This document shows positions 30,654 through 32,018 of a DNA stretch of 32,018 nucleotides, piece by piece; within the stretch, counting starts at the first letter, position 1, and each line of letters begins with the position of its first letter. The DNA comes from an uncultured Bacilli bacterium (GTDB lineage Bacteria; Bacillota_I; Bacilli_A; RF39; UBA660). Both the position numbers and the translations under genes were made by a program. The notes beneath the pieces were generated by a model. The model did not search any database. It was not told the origin of the DNA and saw only the letters and a list, made by a program, of their open reading frames with translations. The stretch covers positions 1 to 32,018 of the forward strand of contig CALWAM010000003.1 in assembly GCA_944373135.1 (NCBI GenBank), in the 5' to 3' direction.

Positions 30654-31430
30654 TTATTTAATCAGTTTTCTGACATTAACTATCGCATTTTTTTCTAATC
30701 TTGATACCTGGGCTTGAGATATACCTAAACTTTCCGCAATTTCCATTTGCGTTTTTCCGATTATAAAACGATCTAGTAATATTTCTCTTTCTCTTTCTTT
30801 AATCTTACCTAAAGCTCTTCGCAAAGAAATTAACATATCCCTATCCATTTCTTTTTCTTTTTTATCAGCAATTTGATCTTCCAAATAAATTGTATCTCCC
30901 CCATCATTAAATATTGGTTCAAAAATACTAACCGGATTTCTTAAACTTTCTAAGGCTTCATTTATCTCATATTCGCTTTTATTTAAATAATCAGCAATAA
31001 CTTGTGAATTAGGTTCAATACCATGGTCATTATAATAACTTTCTTTAAAATTTAATATTTGATAAGCTAAATCTTTAATACTTCTACTAATTCTTAAAGA
31101 TGTATTATCTCTTATATATCTTTTTACTTCTCCAAGTATTAAAGGAACAGCATATGTAGAAAACATAACTCCTACTGATAAATCAAAATTATCTACAGCT
31201 TTAATTAAACCAACACAACCTATTTGGAATAAATCATCCATATTATATTTATCATTATTAAATCTTTTTAAAATACTTAATACTAATTTTAAATTACCAT
31301 TTACTAATTCCTCTTTAGCACTCATATCCCCATTTTTATATCTTTTAAATAATTCTATCATTTCTTTATTACTTAATACTTTAATATCATTAGTATTTAA
31401 ATTAGTTATATCTACTTTATATCTAGCCAT
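30654..31430 (-). CDS. sigG: RNA polymerase sigma-G factor (forespore)
   Basis: The 258-residue sigma-70 family protein fits SigG: an N-terminal MARYKVDITNLNTNDIKVLS, as in Bacillus SigG (M-S-R-N-K-V-E-I...). Region 2 is LVNGNLKLVLSILKRFNN...DDLFQIGCVGLIKAVDNFDL and FSTYAVPLILGEVKRYIRD. Region 3 holds SRSIKDLAYQIL, and region 4 IAESLGISQAQVSRLEK provides the -35 helix. SigF is close in sequence; the N-terminus, and the position near ylmC as in B. subtilis, favour SigG. It drives late forespore genes after engulfment. A sequence like a forespore promoter stands upstream at 31450-31479. Confidence 0.88.
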   Translation of the reverse strand: MARYKVDITNLNTNDIKVLSNKEMIELFKRYKNGDMSAKEELVNGNLKLVLSILKRFNNDKYNMDDLFQIGCVGLIKAVDNFDLSVGVMFSTYAVPLILGEVKRYIRDNTSLRISRSIKDLAYQILNFKESYYNDHGIEPNSQVIADYLNKSEYEINEALESLRNPVSIFEPIFNDGGDTIYLEDQIADKKEKEMDRDMLISLRRALGKIKEREREILLDRFIIGKTQMEIAESLGISQAQVSRLEKNAIVNVRKLIK

Positions 31431-31449
31431 ATCTTTATCCTTTCATCAT

Positions 31450-31479
31450 CATTATGGCTAAATATAAACTTATTTATGC
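31450..31479 (-). promoter_or_regulatory. Candidate forespore (sigma-F/sigma-G) promoter of sigG
   Basis: GCATA (31479-31475), 18 bases, CATAATG (31456-31450), compared with the sigma-G consensus G-M-A-T-R, 18, C-A-T-N-M-T-A. It deviates only in the last base. Sigma-F sites are close relatives. It is the only promoter-like sequence between the upstream terminator and sigG. Confidence 0.55.
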
Positions 31480-31514
31480 AAAAAGAGCTATTTCTTCTTA
31501 GAAATAACTCTTTT
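31479..31514 (-). terminator. Terminator of the VanZ-like gene
   Basis: AAAAGAGTTATTTCT (31514-31500) pairs with AGAAATAGCTCTTTT (31495-31481) with one G-U pair, then a T run. The 5' arm encodes the last residues of the protein, and the stop codon lies in the 3' arm. Confidence 0.85.
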
Positions 31515-31991
31515 TCTATTTACTAATTTATAAATTATACTATAAATAATAATACCTACACTACTACCACTAGTATCTATTAAAACATCACTAAATTTTC
31601 CCGTTCTACCCCCAATAAACAATTGATAAAACTCATCACAACTAGCTACTAACATACATAATAATATGGCACTTATTATAACTTTATAATTAAGCTTATA
31701 ATATTTTCTTAATAAATTAATTAATATTAACCCTAATATTAAATATTCGGTAAAATGAGCACTTTTCCTAATTATAAATCGCATATTATCTTGTATATTT
31801 TCTATTTCTTTATCACTAAATTCTTTATTAGTAATGTTTTCTACTAATTTAATACCTATATCAGTTACACTATTACTCGTTATAGTGGAATCAGCTCCAG
31901 ACTGACTAGAAAAACTAAATATAATTATAATCCACAATAAGAAAATTAAGATATTAACTTGATGCCCTTTTTCAACCATCTTAATATTCAT
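31488..31991 (-). CDS. VanZ-like membrane protein
   Basis: The 167-residue protein has the VanZ pattern: a first membrane segment followed by SFSSQSGADSTITSNS outside, then RFIIRKSAHFTEYLILGL, and the C-terminal SCDEFYQLFIGGRTGKFSDV and DTSGSSVGI. Four membrane segments are visible. VanZ in enterococci gives low-level teicoplanin resistance, but most relatives in Firmicutes have no known role. ATG 31991 is preceded by TATAAT only about seven bases upstream, so the transcript may begin almost at the start codon; ATG 31979 is the alternative start. Downstream lies sigG on the same strand, separated by a strong terminator. Confidence 0.85.
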   Translation of the reverse strand: MNIKMVEKGHQVNILIFLLWIIIIFSFSSQSGADSTITSNSVTDIGIKLVENITNKEFSDKEIENIQDNMRFIIRKSAHFTEYLILGLILINLLRKYYKLNYKVIISAILLCMLVASCDEFYQLFIGGRTGKFSDVLIDTSGSSVGIIIYSIIYKLVNRKRVISKKK

Positions 31992-32018
31992 TATTTTAAT
32001 TATAATACCTAATATAAA

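Noticed and set aside
30654-31430. SigF (spoIIAC) for the sigma factor
   Set aside because: No anti-sigma genes spoIIAA/spoIIAB lie upstream, and the N-terminus and nearby ylmC fit SigG.

Overview
The window is AT-rich (G+C below roughly 30% by eye), densely coded DNA from a spore-forming member of the Bacilli/Firmicutes. It most resembles the uncultured, genome-reduced gut Bacilli, although no marker here fixes the species. The sporulation link rests on a SigG-type forespore sigma factor, a SirA-like sporulation protein, YlbD and YlmC homologues and a collagen-like surface protein. TGA is used as a stop and Trp is encoded by TGG, so the standard bacterial code applies and this is not a Mycoplasma-type code. 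Shine-Dalgarno sites often extend into GGTGAT.

Layout, read mostly on the minus strand. (1) 1-1725: a membrane cluster made of a zinc-ribbon/Yip1-like protein, an Asn-rich peptide and a WG-repeat membrane protein that runs off the left edge. It is followed by about 520 bp of very AT-rich non-coding DNA. (2) 2253-4226: a serine T-box riboswitch controlling a GNAT acetyltransferase and an unusual seryl-tRNA synthetase. (3) 4311-5071: a diguanylate-cyclase-type gene with a consensus promoter but a frameshift. (4) 5098-11285: a NatA/NatB-type ABC exporter, a cell-wall amidase, a membrane-anchored thioredoxin-like protein and SufS-SufU. (5) 11572-16733: tRNA-Glu (anticodon CTC), ylbE-ylbD, and parC-parE for topoisomerase IV.

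(6) 16796-21340 is the most informative part. It keeps the Bacillus subtilis order lexA | yneA position | tkt - sirA(yneE) - yneF. At the yneA position is a 49-residue single-pass membrane peptide. Its promoter is a perfect TTGACA-17-TAAAAT with a LexA box filling the spacer, and a second LexA box covers the lexA promoter. I read this as a minimal SOS-induced membrane peptide, probably a division inhibitor without LysM.

(7) 21368-26721: obg, a lipoprotein rhodanese overlapping an IscS-type cysteine desulfurase, a collagen-like protein with a 54-bp repeat, a rhomboid protease and a small membrane protein. (8) 26698-31991: rluD, lspA, ylmC, two plus-strand genes (a membrane protein and a transglutaminase-like protein), sigG and a VanZ-like protein. 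This looks like a contracted version of the sigG-ylmC-...-lspA-rluD cluster of Bacillus.

Two habits recur. Many intrinsic terminators are built from the last codons of the gene they terminate. At ylbD and the collagen-like gene, the upstream terminator hairpin contains the next gene's Shine-Dalgarno site and ends one ribosome-binding spacing before its start codon. No CRISPR array, insertion sequence, prophage or rRNA was seen.
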